64,000 nucleotides of DNA from Thermococcus sp. MAR1 (GCF_012027305.1 NZ_SNUF01000002.1:310001-374000), one strand, 5' to 3'. Positions 50,192 through 59,153 are shown, counted from the stretch's first letter. Notes: generated by a model not told the origin, from the sequence alone. A program made the numbers and translations.

Positions 50192-51193
50192 TCAATGTTT
50201 TATAAAGCGCCCTTCCCTTCCGCTGCCCCGAGGATCAACGTCGTCGCGCATTATGAGGACGACCCTGCTCGGCTCGTATTCATCTTCGATGTGGTATCCC
50301 GGAAGGTGCTTGACGAGTTCCTCTGCAAAGGCCTTAATCTCCTCGTGCCGCGGCATGTTGTTGATGGTGAGCCTGTTGCGCGAATAGCCGACGAACATGT
50401 AGGCTTTGGCCTCGACGAACATCGGGTTGGCGAGCTTTATCAGCTTCGCGTAGCCCTCGGGGTTGGCCATGTTCTCGCCCCTGACGAGGGTCAGCCTCAC
50501 GACGGTTCTGGCGGGGAGACCGTTCATCATTTCAAGGAAGGTCTTTATCCTATCCCATCCGTCGGGGATCATGGGAACGTTCACGCGGTTGTAGGTCTCG
50601 ATGTCCGGGGCGGTGAGGGATACGTAGAGCTGGGTGGGGAGCTTGTCCTCCCTTATCATCTCCTCCAGCCTTTCGGGAACGGTTCCGTTGGTGACTATGA
50701 ACGTGGTAAAGCCTCTCTTGTGGAACTCCTCCACCAGGTCGCCCATGTAGGGGTAGAGCATCGGCTCTCCGGATAGACTTATGGCTGCGTGCTTTGGATT
50801 CCACGCCTCTTCGAACTTCTTCATGTTTATGCCTGGCATTCCCTTATAGCCGACGAGGAGCTTGCGCTGGGCCTTTATGCTCTCTTCGACGATGAATGCC
50901 GGGTCATCCCAGGGCTGTGGTAGTTCCGTGCCGAGGAAGCCCTCCATCGGGCGCCAGCAGAATATGCAGTTGTGGGTGCACCAGGCAGTAACCGGCGTCA
51001 TCTGCAGGCAGCGGTGGCTTGCTATGCCGTAGAACTTCTGCTTGTAGCAAAAGCGGTCCCTCTTTATGCTCTCCTTGAGCCAGTGGCAGAGCTTCACCGA
51101 GCTGTGCCTTCCTACTAAAGCGTAGTGCTGCTTCCTGAAGAGGCTCGCTATCTCCTCGGGCATGTTTGGGTTGGACTTGAAGGTTATCGCCAT
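50192..51193 (-). CDS. taw1: tRNA 4-demethylwyosine synthase Taw1 (radical SAM)
   Basis: A 333-residue enzyme that builds the tricyclic ring of wyosine on G37 of tRNA-Phe from pyruvate. The radical SAM cluster cysteines are C72, C76 and C79 (CTHNCIFC); C36, C49 and C62 fit the second iron-sulfur cluster of this family. SLSGEPMLYPY and YVSLTAPD are also typical. The ATG at 51193 follows AGGTGAGG. Together with taw3 this shows a wyosine pathway. Confidence 0.95.
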   Translation of the reverse strand: MAITFKSNPNMPEEIASLFRKQHYALVGRHSSVKLCHWLKESIKRDRFCYKQKFYGIASHRCLQMTPVTAWCTHNCIFCWRPMEGFLGTELPQPWDDPAFIVEESIKAQRKLLVGYKGMPGINMKKFEEAWNPKHAAISLSGEPMLYPYMGDLVEEFHKRGFTTFIVTNGTVPERLEEMIREDKLPTQLYVSLTAPDIETYNRVNVPMIPDGWDRIKTFLEMMNGLPARTVVRLTLVRGENMANPEGYAKLIKLANPMFVEAKAYMFVGYSRNRLTINNMPRHEEIKAFAEELVKHLPGYHIEDEYEPSRVVLIMRDDVDPRGSGREGRFIKH

Positions 51194-51345
51194 TAGCCTC
51201 ACCTAATTCATCTCTCTGGGTTGGCTTTGGGAGAGCCTTTTAAAAAGGTGATGGGTCGTGGGTGTGACCTCACCGATATTTTATCGTCGAAAAATACTTC
51301 GGCAATCTGCGAAAGGTTTAAAAGCCCGGCCTCGTTTTTTCATCC

Positions 51346-51483
51346 ATGTTCGGAACGTTAAAACCACGGCTTGCCATCGATGCAAAGGAGATTAAAATTG
51401 ACTTCTCTGAGGACGATGTTGAGCCAGTGGAGAGGCCCAGGGTCAAATTCCTCTTTGAGGTCAAACGCAATCGCTCAGCGTAG
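51346..51483 (+). CDS. 45-residue charged protein, leaderless
   Basis: The ATG at 51346 opens 45 codons with a balanced, charged composition (MFGTLKPRLAIDAKEIK, then DFSEDDVEPVERPR). A TATA box GGTTTAAAAG lies at 51314-51323, about 25-30 bases upstream, the right distance for a leaderless transcript. The end overlaps the convergent methyltransferase gene by 23 bases. Family unknown. Confidence 0.55.
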   Translation: MFGTLKPRLAIDAKEIKIDFSEDDVEPVERPRVKFLFEVKRNRSA

Positions 51484-52048
51484 CGTTTATCAGGACGATA
51501 TCCTCGAAAAATACGTGTCTCTTAGTCACTATCTTTCCGCTCAGTCCGGCTTTTTTCAGCCTTCTCAGAGTTTCTTCCACCCCTGTTATCGAGCTCTGGA
51601 CTATCTGGACGACTCCACAGGGCTTGAGGTATTCTGGGACTTCCCGGATAAACCTGTCGAGGACTTCTCTTCCACTTTTGCCCCCAACCAGTGCCAGGTC
51701 TATCGGCTCTTCCGGCTCGCCGGGGAGGTAGGGGGCGTTGAATGTTATGACATCGAACTTCCCTTCAACGTTCTCAAAGAGGTCGCTCAGGCGGAACTCA
51801 ACGTTTTGGATGCCGTTCAGCCTGGCGTTTTCCCTCGCCACTTCAACCGCGAGAGGGTTAATATCCACCCCCAGAACGAAGCGGGCTTTTCTGGCCATGA
51901 GGAGTGCTATAAGTCCGGTTCCGGTACCGACGTCGAGGGCCAGGTCGCCTTCCCTGACCGCGAGGTTCTCCGCTAAAAGGAACGTGTCCTCAGCCGGCTC
52001 GTAGACCTGGGGATGAAGTTTGAGCCTGATGCCGTAGTAGACTGGCAT
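51461..52048 (-). CDS. HemK2/PrmC-type protein glutamine methyltransferase
   Basis: A 195-residue SAM-dependent methyltransferase with motif I LDVGTGTGLIALL, the acidic VDINPLAVEVA and FNAPYLPGEPEE in the place of the N-P-P-Y substrate-binding motif. In archaea and eukaryotes this family (HemK2/Mtq2) methylates the GGQ glutamine of the release factor. Alanine at the second position of the motif is less common. It lies upstream of ribosomal and transcription genes in opposite order, on the same strand. Confidence 0.85.
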   Translation of the reverse strand: MPVYYGIRLKLHPQVYEPAEDTFLLAENLAVREGDLALDVGTGTGLIALLMARKARFVLGVDINPLAVEVARENARLNGIQNVEFRLSDLFENVEGKFDVITFNAPYLPGEPEEPIDLALVGGKSGREVLDRFIREVPEYLKPCGVVQIVQSSITGVEETLRRLKKAGLSGKIVTKRHVFFEDIVLINATLSDCV

Positions 52049-52118
52049 GGTACCATCTACCGCAACGTCCTTTTGAGGTTAACCCTAAGTGGATGTAGAA
52101 AAGCCAAGGAAGGAAAAA

Positions 52119-52274
52119 TCACTTCCTCTTCCACTCGGTGTAGCCGCAGCGGCCGCAGCTCCAGCGGTCCTTGTGCTCGGCCATAAACACTCCAGGACCG
52201 CAGCGTGGGCAGAACTTGTTCTTCCTCTTGACCTTACCGCCCTGGACCTCGTAGAGCTTCCACTTCTGTCCCAT
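52119..52274 (-). CDS. rps27ae: Ribosomal protein S27ae
   Basis: A 51-residue zinc-ribbon ribosomal protein: [10 protein letters not shown] at the start, [14 protein letters not shown] and WSCGRCGY with the four zinc ligands, and a basic end. In eukaryotes it is the tail of a ubiquitin fusion; in archaea it is free. The ATG at 52274 lies one base after the S24e stop. Confidence 0.95.
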   Translation of the reverse strand: MGQKWKLYEVQGGKVKRKNKFCPRCGPGVFMAEHKDRWSCGRCGYTEWKRK

Positions 52275-52275
52275 T

Positions 52276-52572
52276 TCACTCCTCCTCCTTCGTGATTATT
52301 CCGTCCCTTATGAGGACGTATTCCGGCTCGATGTAGAGCATCCTCTCCTTGCTCTCATAAGCTTTCGCGTAGCCCTTGCTAACGCGGCTACCGAAGTAGC
52401 TCCTTATGTACTGGACGACTACCGTCTCGGGGTCGAGGTCGAGCATCGCCACGAGCTTGCCCTTGACGTCGGCCCTGCTCGGCGTCGGCTCACCCTCGTG
52501 GATGACATCGAAGTATATCTCCTTTCTCCCGAGGAGCTTGTTCTCCCTTATCTCGGTAACCTTAATCTCCAT
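52276..52572 (-). CDS. rps24e: Ribosomal protein S24e
   Basis: A 98-residue small-subunit protein beginning [18 protein letters not shown], with the family's [18 protein letters not shown] block. It overlaps the preceding kinase gene by 11 bases and is followed at once by S27ae, the usual archaeal order. Confidence 0.96.
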   Translation of the reverse strand: MEIKVTEIRENKLLGRKEIYFDVIHEGEPTPSRADVKGKLVAMLDLDPETVVVQYIRSYFGSRVSKGYAKAYESKERMLYIEPEYVLIRDGIITKEEE

Positions 52573-53095
52573 CGCGAACCACCTCCATCTTAGACATGAG
52601 CTTCCCGCACTTGAGCTTGCATTCGGGTGTTACCCTTATAAGCACTACTCCCTCATCCGGCTGGCCGTAGAGCACGATCGAGCCAAGGGGCGCGTAGAGC
52701 ACGGCCGGAATGGCCGCCAGGTCTTCCTCTCCGCATACCTTTATGTAAACCCTCCGGCCCCTTTCGGCCAGTCCAAAGCCCTTTCTGATTGCGTTTAATA
52801 AAGCTTTCGTTATTGTTCCCGCGGGGTTCTGGACGGTCATAACCACCGCACCGGTCTCGATGTCTGGGTTGTACTCCCGGCGTTTCGTTCTGTGGTCGTA
52901 TATCGCCACGCTCGGCTTTATTCCCAGCCGGAGGACGTTCTCGGTGACAACATCCCCAACGGTAACTAAATACTGGGCTTTTTCAAGCTCTCCCTTAACC
53001 TTCAGGTACGGCTCGGGAATCTCGCCCCGGACGAGTTCTCCCAGGGGCTCCTTCAGCTCCCGTCTGAGTTCGGGCGTTAGTACGAACAGCATCAT
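52562..53095 (-). CDS. GTP-dependent dephospho-CoA kinase (DUF359)
   Basis: A 177-residue member of the archaeal family formerly DUF359, shown in Thermococcus kodakarensis to make coenzyme A from dephospho-CoA with [36 protein letters not shown] and [15 protein letters not shown] are family blocks. The start codon overlaps the Spt4 stop (ATGA); a second ATG follows at 53092. Placed between Spt4 and S24e, as in other Thermococcales. Confidence 0.93.
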   Translation of the reverse strand: MMLFVLTPELRRELKEPLGELVRGEIPEPYLKVKGELEKAQYLVTVGDVVTENVLRLGIKPSVAIYDHRTKRREYNPDIETGAVVMTVQNPAGTITKALLNAIRKGFGLAERGRRVYIKVCGEEDLAAIPAVLYAPLGSIVLYGQPDEGVVLIRVTPECKLKCGKLMSKMEVVRDGD

Positions 53096-53280
53096 CTAAC
53101 CCTTATGGCGTACTTTCCTGGAACTTTGACGCCCAGCTTCTGGGCTATCCTCGACTTCTCTGGATCAGTGATTATGACGAGGTCAAACCACTCGTCGCTC
53201 AGATCCCTGCTCCCGCAGACCGGACAGCGGTCTTCGGTAGTTATGTAGTGGCAGTGCCTGCACGCCCTCTCCTTCGTCAT
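53092..53280 (-). CDS. spt4: Transcription elongation factor Spt4
   Basis: A 62-residue zinc protein (CRHC and CPVC pairs) also called RNA polymerase subunit E''. It forms the Spt4-Spt5 clamp that keeps RNA polymerase on DNA. SDEWFDLVIITDPEKSRIA is the Spt5-binding face. It overlaps both neighbours by ATGA. Confidence 0.95.
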   Translation of the reverse strand: MTKERACRHCHYITTEDRCPVCGSRDLSDEWFDLVIITDPEKSRIAQKLGVKVPGKYAIRVR

Positions 53281-53837
53281 GCTTCAGCCTCCTTGCGCTT
53301 CTCCTTTTCTATCCAGTCCCTTTTTCCGAGACCGGGCTGGCGCATGGTGAGGCCTATCTTGTTCTCTCTGATCACCCTGCTCTTGATGCTTATGGCGATG
53401 ACCCTTGCCCTGACTTCGTCCCCGAGCTTGAGGATCCTCTTGGTCTCCTTGCCGAGGAACTGCTTGTTCTTCTCGTCGAAGACTACGTAATCGTCCATGA
53501 GCTGGCTGATGTGGACGAGACCGTCCATCGGGCCGATTCTGATGAAGGCACCGTACGGGGCTACATCTATAACCTCGCCCTCAACGACCTCGTGCATCTC
53601 GGGCTTCCAGACGAGGACGTTAAAGACAACCTCATGGTAGGTTGCACCGTCTCCGGGCACGATGACTCCCTGGCCTATCTCCTCAACGTCCATTACCGCC
53701 AGAATAACGCCCTCGTCTCTATCGTAGATTCCCTCGTAGGTCTCGCGGAGGACAAGTTTGGCGGCTTCCTTTGGGTCCATCGTGAACATCCTGGGCGGGA
53801 TTCTCACAACGTCCTTAATCTTCAGGAGCTTGTACAT
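53277..53837 (-). CDS. rpo7: RNA polymerase subunit Rpo7 (E')
   Basis: A 186-residue subunit of the polymerase stalk. N-terminal tip domain with KIKDVVRIPP, then an S1-type OB fold (EGEVIDVAPYGAFIRIGPMDGLVHISQL). It partners Rpo4 and helps open the promoter. First gene of the Rpo7-Spt4-kinase-S24e-S27ae run, with tight overlaps. Confidence 0.96.
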   Translation of the reverse strand: MYKLLKIKDVVRIPPRMFTMDPKEAAKLVLRETYEGIYDRDEGVILAVMDVEEIGQGVIVPGDGATYHEVVFNVLVWKPEMHEVVEGEVIDVAPYGAFIRIGPMDGLVHISQLMDDYVVFDEKNKQFLGKETKRILKLGDEVRARVIAISIKSRVIRENKIGLTMRQPGLGKRDWIEKEKRKEAEA

Positions 53838-53876
53838 GCCTTTACCTCCCCTTGGGATAGGAATAGAAAGGGAAAA

Positions 53877-54413
53877 TCACTCCTTCTTGCCGAACTTCTC
53901 CTTGTACATCTCGATGGCCCTGAGTATCTCCCTCTTGGCCTCCTCGGCGCCGCCCCACCCCTCAACGGTGGTGACCTTGCCCTGCAGCTCCTTGTAGCGC
54001 TGGAAGAAGTGGGCTATCTCGTCAAGGAAGGCCTTCGGGACGTCGTCGATGTCCTTCCAGTCGTTGAAGTACGGGTCCTCGACCGGAACGGCGAGAACCT
54101 TCCAGTCCTTATCTCCGGAGTCCTCCATCTTCATGATGCCTACCGGTCTCGCTTCGATGATGGTGAGCGGGTAGACAGGTTCGCGCATGATGACCATTAT
54201 GTCAAAGGGGTCGCCGTCGTCGTACCAGGTCTGCGGGATTATTCCGTAGTCGACAGGGTAGAAGAACGGGCTGTAGAGCACTCTATCGAGCTTTATAAGG
54301 CCGGTCTTTTTGTCGAGCTCATACTTGTTCCTGCTTCCCTTTGGAATCTCTATGAGAGCGTAAACGACCTCTGGAACCTCCGGTCCGGGCTCAAGCTCGT
54401 GGAACGGGTTCAT
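53877..54413 (-). CDS. ppa: Inorganic pyrophosphatase
   Basis: A 178-residue family I soluble pyrophosphatase. [19 protein letters not shown], the metal-binding [19 protein letters not shown] and the [17 protein letters not shown] segment are diagnostic. It removes the pyrophosphate produced by polymerases and by purine and NAD synthesis. A TATA-like CTTTTAAAG lies upstream (about 54468-54476). Confidence 0.97.
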   Translation of the reverse strand: MNPFHELEPGPEVPEVVYALIEIPKGSRNKYELDKKTGLIKLDRVLYSPFFYPVDYGIIPQTWYDDGDPFDIMVIMREPVYPLTIIEARPVGIMKMEDSGDKDWKVLAVPVEDPYFNDWKDIDDVPKAFLDEIAHFFQRYKELQGKVTTVEGWGGAEEAKREILRAIEMYKEKFGKKE

Positions 54414-54523
54414 ATCTAACCACCTCTTACCTCTTGTAGAACTTCTAGGTTAGCCTTTTGGATAGGGCTTTTAAAGTTGTTGGTTCTGAAAACCAGAAAA
54501 GCAGTAGGAGAAGGGGAGGGCCC

Positions 54524-55525
54524 TCAGTTGGCCCCGTCCCTTTCCTTTGAGGGCTTGATATACTCATAGGTAACGTCCCCCTCCACTATAGTGTAAACAT
54601 CGTTCTTGTGGTGGCGATAATGGAGTATCGGCTTGTCTAAGAGGTCAAAGGTTTTTTCAAGGTCTCTAGCCGAGGCGAGAGTAACAATATTGGTTTCGTC
54701 GGTGTCCTTGGGAACGCCCTCGACTATGAACTTTCTCAACCCTTTGAGTTCGTCTGGCGGAGTTTTCCTTCTATGCGTGTACATGAACCCGACGGGGGGC
54801 ATAACAAAACCTAACGCCATGATGGGAAAAACGGTTCTTCCAGTTGAGACCTTTACGTCTTTGCCCAGAAAGTTGATGGTGTTTATTGTAGTGTTAGTGT
54901 GTCTCTCCACCTTTTTGTACTCTTTTTCGGTATCCTGAAGCTTGAGCATCCCGGATTTATCGTTTGAGAGCGAGATTTTCTGGCTGAAGTCCTGCCTACC
55001 TTCGGTGGCTATCTCCACCTGCAAGTAAACCTCCGCTTCTGCCCGATAGAGGCCGGTTCCGTCGCGTATCCGTTTTAGGGTCTCGTCCATCTCGGTGAGG
55101 TTGAACGTTACCGGGACGGAAAAGGTTCCGGAGAATTTTCCCTCCCCAATTGGTTGGCTGAGGTTGACAATGTACACAACGTCTTTGCCGGACGTTATGT
55201 AGTATTTCTCGTTCAGGGTGAGCCTGTAGTGACCGCTCACTTCTGGTCTTGTCGAATACAGGTAGTTCCCCTTTATGTATCTCGTTATCTTCTTCGGGTA
55301 ATATTCGAGGCCCGTTCCGTTTTTGTAAACTGTTTCGTTTCCAAAGAATCCCACATGGGTAAGCTTCCCGGTCTCGACGTATTTGGTTTCGTAAGATACC
55401 CGTGTTGTAGTCTGTTCCCTTGTGTATGCCAATCCCGAATAAACAGTAAACGTCACGGCCAGCATAAGTGAGACCGCAAGCGTAACCCTGAGGATGTTTC
55501 TCTTATCGTCTTTACCAATCTTCAA
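54524..55525 (-). CDS. DUF5305-like membrane protein, last gene of the TasA-like cluster
   Basis: A 333-residue protein: an N-terminal transmembrane helix (TLAVSLMLAVTFTVYSGLAY), an extracellular beta-rich domain of about 200 residues with IGEGKFSGTFSVPVTFN, a second hydrophobic segment (VFPIMALGFVMPPVGFMY) and a cytosolic part of about 80 residues. This fits DUF5305, often found beside Ser/His signal peptidases. The start is probably TTG 55525, seven bases after GGAGGG, rather than TTG 55540, which overlaps that site. Confidence 0.75.
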   Translation of the reverse strand: MKIGKDDKRNILRVTLAVSLMLAVTFTVYSGLAYTREQTTTRVSYETKYVETGKLTHVGFFGNETVYKNGTGLEYYPKKITRYIKGNYLYSTRPEVSGHYRLTLNEKYYITSGKDVVYIVNLSQPIGEGKFSGTFSVPVTFNLTEMDETLKRIRDGTGLYRAEAEVYLQVEIATEGRQDFSQKISLSNDKSGMLKLQDTEKEYKKVERHTNTTINTINFLGKDVKVSTGRTVFPIMALGFVMPPVGFMYTHRRKTPPDELKGLRKFIVEGVPKDTDETNIVTLASARDLEKTFDLLDKPILHYRHHKNDVYTIVEGDVTYEYIKPSKERDGAN

Positions 55526-55543
55526 ATCAATTCCCTCCAAAAA

Positions 55544-56887
55544 TCATCTCCCTTCGCAGGTAGAAGGGCTTTTTCCGTCATCTAACGATTCGTCCAGGAA
55601 CTCGTTGTCATTCTCGGCTTGACATCCACACTTGTAAACGTGAACGTAGGTGGAACATCCGGAGCAGCCGCATCCCGCTATGCAGGGTCTGCTAACCAGG
55701 AGAACATTTTTCGAGTGTCCGCTTATGCTTATCCCGTCGGTGTGTTCGTAGAGGTCCAGCGTTGCAGTCCCACCGTGCTCCAGGTGGAGTGTCCACTTTA
55801 CTTCGGTTTTTCCGTTCGGCACGTTCGTCAGTAAGATGGCTCCTTTATTGGTGGAATAACTCTCAACCGTGAAATGTTTCCCGACGTACTGGGTTACGGT
55901 TAGGTCTTTTTCTGCCCCCATATTCTTCACGAATATCCTAGTGTGGTAGTCCGCGGGAGTGCCATCCCTGAGGTGCCTTGGTCCGCTTATCCGGATGCTT
56001 TTCACACAAAGGTAGCAGTCGTTGCCGCCGTCGCATATGGCGGTGACGTTTATCCCATCGCTTCTGATTTCGTACCCTTCTATTTCTGCCCCTTCATTCA
56101 AGGGATATTCGCCGCAGGACGTGAACTCCTGCTTTCCAGCCGGGTTAAGCTTTGTGTGTATGGTCACGTCCAGATGGGCGCTTCCATCCGCGGGCACTTC
56201 CACATTCCACGTGATGTGATGTGCCGCTCCCGTTTGAACTACGGAGTAGGTTCCTGCGCTAGGTACTATTGAGTCTATGTCGAACTCTCCGGGTACTACA
56301 TCCTTTATCGTTAGGTTTCTCGCAAGCTCTGGACTGGTGACGCTGATCCTGAATGTCCACTGCTGATAAGTGTGGGCAGGCACTTCAAGCTCTCCTGTAA
56401 GTAGATCCTTTCGGATAGTTGGTCCTCCGTTGAAAGTTACCCATATTGAACATGCATCTATTCTTGCATTCCCTCCGTCCCAGTCAGCGTATATTGTGAT
56501 TGGCACCTCGTAGGGGCCCTCGCTGATGGAGGAGGTGCTTTCTATCTCGCCCTCGAACTGGATTGCCTCCCCAGGGTTGATTGTTTTTATAGTGCCCTCA
56601 ACGCTTCCCGTTGCATCAGGTGGTAGGTTGGAGAAATCACCGGCTATATGAACCGATAGTGGAACATCCATCCTGTTCTCCACGGTGATCGCCACAAATT
56701 CTACTCCCTCATCAACTTCGACAACCAGGGGATTTTCTATACACCTGTATGCTATGGATGAGTTTTCTCCGCTCACAACGCTTACCCATGCCGTCCTGTT
56801 TGAGGTATAACCCCTAAAGTTTCCGCTTGAGCCGGCTATGAGTATCATTCCGATGATAAAGGCGGCCACCAAAAAGAGGGTTCTCAT
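55544..56887 (-). CDS. Secreted surface protein with TasA-like mature start and cysteine-rich tail
   Basis: A 447-residue protein. After the hydrophobic signal comes SSGNFRGYTSNRTAWVSVV, the same mature-start pattern as in the two small DUF1102-type proteins. Two or three immunoglobulin-like repeats follow (for example AHTYQQWTFRISV and GGTATLDLYEH, resembling DUF11). The C-terminal 50 residues hold seven cysteines (CIAGCGCSGC and KCGC). ATGA overlap with the signal peptidase gene before it. Confidence 0.75.
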   Translation of the reverse strand: MRTLFLVAAFIIGMILIAGSSGNFRGYTSNRTAWVSVVSGENSSIAYRCIENPLVVEVDEGVEFVAITVENRMDVPLSVHIAGDFSNLPPDATGSVEGTIKTINPGEAIQFEGEIESTSSISEGPYEVPITIYADWDGGNARIDACSIWVTFNGGPTIRKDLLTGELEVPAHTYQQWTFRISVTSPELARNLTIKDVVPGEFDIDSIVPSAGTYSVVQTGAAHHITWNVEVPADGSAHLDVTIHTKLNPAGKQEFTSCGEYPLNEGAEIEGYEIRSDGINVTAICDGGNDCYLCVKSIRISGPRHLRDGTPADYHTRIFVKNMGAEKDLTVTQYVGKHFTVESYSTNKGAILLTNVPNGKTEVKWTLHLEHGGTATLDLYEHTDGISISGHSKNVLLVSRPCIAGCGCSGCSTYVHVYKCGCQAENDNEFLDESLDDGKSPSTCEGR

Positions 56888-57963
56888 TGTTTACCATCCC
56901 CAAATATTTTTCCTAGAACGCTTCTTCTCCTGATTTTAATTCTCAACAACTCGTCCTTTCCTATTCCAGCCAGTATGTAAAAAGTCATCATAATCGCGAC
57001 CAGCTCAGATGAGTAAAGGATTAGTGGAATGTAAGGGCTTGCACTATATGCCTTTTCAACCGCTCCAAACGGCAGGATCGCTGGGTATGACCTGACTTCA
57101 ACCTCTTCGCGGTACACTCGAGTGTCCTGTGGAACGGAAATCTTGAGGAGTACCTCGTGACTCATACCCCCTGTTACTCTAAAGGTATCATCCCCCAGCA
57201 AGGTTACCCTTTCTCTCCTTGGTTCAATGAAATAATAGAATGGGTAAACGGCGTGGTTTTCTATCGTGATGTTCCTCTCAAAGCTTGTCCCTGGAAGGTA
57301 CCAACCCTCCCTCTGTCCACCGGCCAGGGTTGAGGAGTAGGTGAAAGCTATAGTGCCCCAGGAGGAGATAGTGACGAAAACGAATCCTGCTATTATGGCT
57401 ACTGAAATCACGGCATAGACGGTTTTCAGGGATAGCTTAACGAACCTCCTTGAGCTCTTCTTTCGATGCCTCTCTTTTCTGTTCGAGCCTGAAAACGTTA
57501 GAACGGCACCCATCACTACCAAGATGCCAACGACGTACAAGTTTGTCGCCTTTGAGCGTATGTTCTCTATCAGCTCTCCCCCCTTCCGAACGACTAAGGG
57601 TCTGCCAAAGAGGACGATTACCTTCCCGGCCATATCCGACTTTTTAACTGTAGGGTACAATCCCTCCTGCTGATCCGTTGCAACGTTATTGTCCCCCTTT
57701 GTGATGTATCCATCGCTGGTAATTGCGTATACCCTGTGGACTGTCCACCCGTCTCGTCTCTGAAAGACAATGATGTCCCCTACTTCCGCCCTTCTTGAGA
57801 GGGGGTTGATGAAAAACAGGTCACCCACGTTTATTGTGGGGGTCATGCTTTCGGAGGAAGCGTAAGAAACTAAAACAGGCCTGTCAAGGATAAACCCGAC
57901 TATCGATGTTATCATAAATATCAATACAATAACTATGGCCAGGTTCTCCATCACTTTTCTCAT
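56884..57963 (-). CDS. Signal peptidase I (Ser/His, SipW-like) with extra outer domain
   Basis: A 359-residue protein. The first 130 residues are a signal peptidase: nucleophile Ser39 in ESMTPT, His76 in TVHRVYA instead of the bacterial lysine, and KGDNN, as in archaeal, ER and SipW enzymes. About 230 further residues add a membrane segment, a second one (VISVAIIAGFVFVTI), a beta-rich outer domain and a final helix (YSSELVAIMMTFYILAGIG). This extension is unusual. The gene sits among its likely substrates, so it may be dedicated to them. Confidence 0.88.
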   Translation of the reverse strand: MRKVMENLAIVIVLIFMITSIVGFILDRPVLVSYASSESMTPTINVGDLFFINPLSRRAEVGDIIVFQRRDGWTVHRVYAITSDGYITKGDNNVATDQQEGLYPTVKKSDMAGKVIVLFGRPLVVRKGGELIENIRSKATNLYVVGILVVMGAVLTFSGSNRKERHRKKSSRRFVKLSLKTVYAVISVAIIAGFVFVTISSWGTIAFTYSSTLAGGQREGWYLPGTSFERNITIENHAVYPFYYFIEPRRERVTLLGDDTFRVTGGMSHEVLLKISVPQDTRVYREEVEVRSYPAILPFGAVEKAYSASPYIPLILYSSELVAIMMTFYILAGIGKDELLRIKIRRRSVLGKIFGDGKQ

Positions 57964-58008
57964 TGGCTTTCCCTCTCAAAGATTGGGGGCAAAGGCCCCG
58001 AAAGAAAA

Positions 58009-58542
58009 TCACGGGCAGGCTCCGGCGTAGGCCTCGATGCTCATCTGGAACTGGTAGCTTCCCAGGGTTGAGTTTGTGTTGTCGAATATCATGCCTATCG
58101 GAACAGGGTCTCCGTGCTCGACGGTGAACTCTATGTTGTTGTCCGGTCCGGCTATGGGGTTGGTGTAGTTGCCCGCGAAGATCAGTACATCGTCATGCTG
58201 GGTCTTTATGGTGACGCATATCGGGTAGTTAGTCTCGTTGTTTTCCCAGAGCTCGTTGCTTACTTGGAACATCTCCTCAAAGACGTAGGTCGTGTTCGGG
58301 CTCATTCCCATACCAGCACCTTGTGGATAGTTCGGGTTGTAGCTGCTTATATCCACGTAGAGCTTTCCGGCATCGTAGGTCACGTAGGGCTGAAGGGCGG
58401 TTAGGTCGATGAGCTCGTTGTCATCGGAAACTACATCGAAGGAGGCCGTCCTATCGGCGGCATAATATCTGAAGTTAGCTCCAGCGCCCACCGCTAGGAG
58501 CATTCCTATCATCAGCAAAGTTAGTCCAAACAGTTTGTTCAT
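58009..58542 (-). CDS. DUF1102-type secreted protein, TasA/camelysin-like (177 residues)
   Basis: A signal helix (LFGLTLLMIGMLLAVGAG) then GANFRYYAADRTASFDVVSD, followed by a beta-rich domain of about 145 residues ending EAYAGACP. The sequence DDNELIDLTALQPYV is shared with the next gene. The pattern matches TasA/camelysin-type fibre proteins, whose signal is cut by SipW-like peptidases. It lies 14 bases from the stop of its paralog and upstream of the signal peptidase gene. Confidence 0.82.
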   Translation of the reverse strand: MNKLFGLTLLMIGMLLAVGAGANFRYYAADRTASFDVVSDDNELIDLTALQPYVTYDAGKLYVDISSYNPNYPQGAGMGMSPNTTYVFEEMFQVSNELWENNETNYPICVTIKTQHDDVLIFAGNYTNPIAGPDNNIEFTVEHGDPVPIGMIFDNTNSTLGSYQFQMSIEAYAGACP

Positions 58543-58556
58543 TCTTTACGCCCCCT

Positions 58557-59153
58557 TCACTGTCCGCATTTGCCAACTAAGTCAGCTGGCTCGGTTCCAA
58601 GCCTGTATGCTTCGATGTGCATTGTGGTGCTCTGGGTTGTACCTGGGGCTTCGTTACCAACGTCGAAGTCCATTCCCACCTTAACAGCGTCGCCGTTATC
58701 TACAACGAAGCACACGTCGTCCTTCGCCATGTCGCTGGCGTAAACCACTGCTCCGGTCAGACTGTCATGAACGTCAAAGTCTGCGCCGTAGAACTGGATT
58801 GCGCTGTTGCCGTCGTTTGTTATCCTTACAACTATGCTCATGTTGTCCTCCCAGAGGTCGTTGCTTACCTCAAACACTTCATCGAAGTTGTACTCCGAGT
58901 TCGGGCTTAGGCCGTTTCCGTAGCCGGGGTAGTTCGGGTTGTCTGGGCTGATGTCAACCACCAAAACACCGCCGTCGTTTATGTACGCGTAGGGCTGTAT
59001 TGGGGTTAGGTCGATGAGCTCGTTGTCATCGGTCACTATGTCCCAATGCACACTCCTGTCAGCGTTGTAGTCCCTGAAGTTTGCTCCAGCCCCCAAAACG
59101 AGGCCAAAGGCCACCAACAGGCCAAAAATTCCTAGGGCAATATTTTTTCTCAA
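58557..59153 (-). CDS. DUF1102-type secreted protein, TasA/camelysin-like (198 residues)
   Basis: A paralog of the next gene: signal helix, GAGANFRDYNADRSVHWDIV, then DDNELIDLTPIQPYAYI, a YxxSPxNPNYP-type stretch (PDNPNYPGYGNGLSPN), and ending DLVGKCGQ. The start codon is TTG at 59153, seven bases after AGGAGGC. First gene of the secreted cluster; its 225-base upstream gap carries palindromes. Likely an abundant extracellular filament subunit (inference). Confidence 0.83.
   Translation of the reverse strand: MRKNIALGIFGLLVAFGLVLGAGANFRDYNADRSVHWDIVTDDNELIDLTPIQPYAYINDGGVLVVDISPDNPNYPGYGNGLSPNSEYNFDEVFEVSNDLWEDNMSIVVRITNDGNSAIQFYGADFDVHDSLTGAVVYASDMAKDDVCFVVDNGDAVKVGMDFDVGNEAPGTTQSTTMHIEAYRLGTEPADLVGKCGQ

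Noticed and set aside
53511-54419. A 302-codon plus-strand frame across rpo7 and ppa
   Set aside because: It reads through two well-defined minus-strand genes and resembles no protein.
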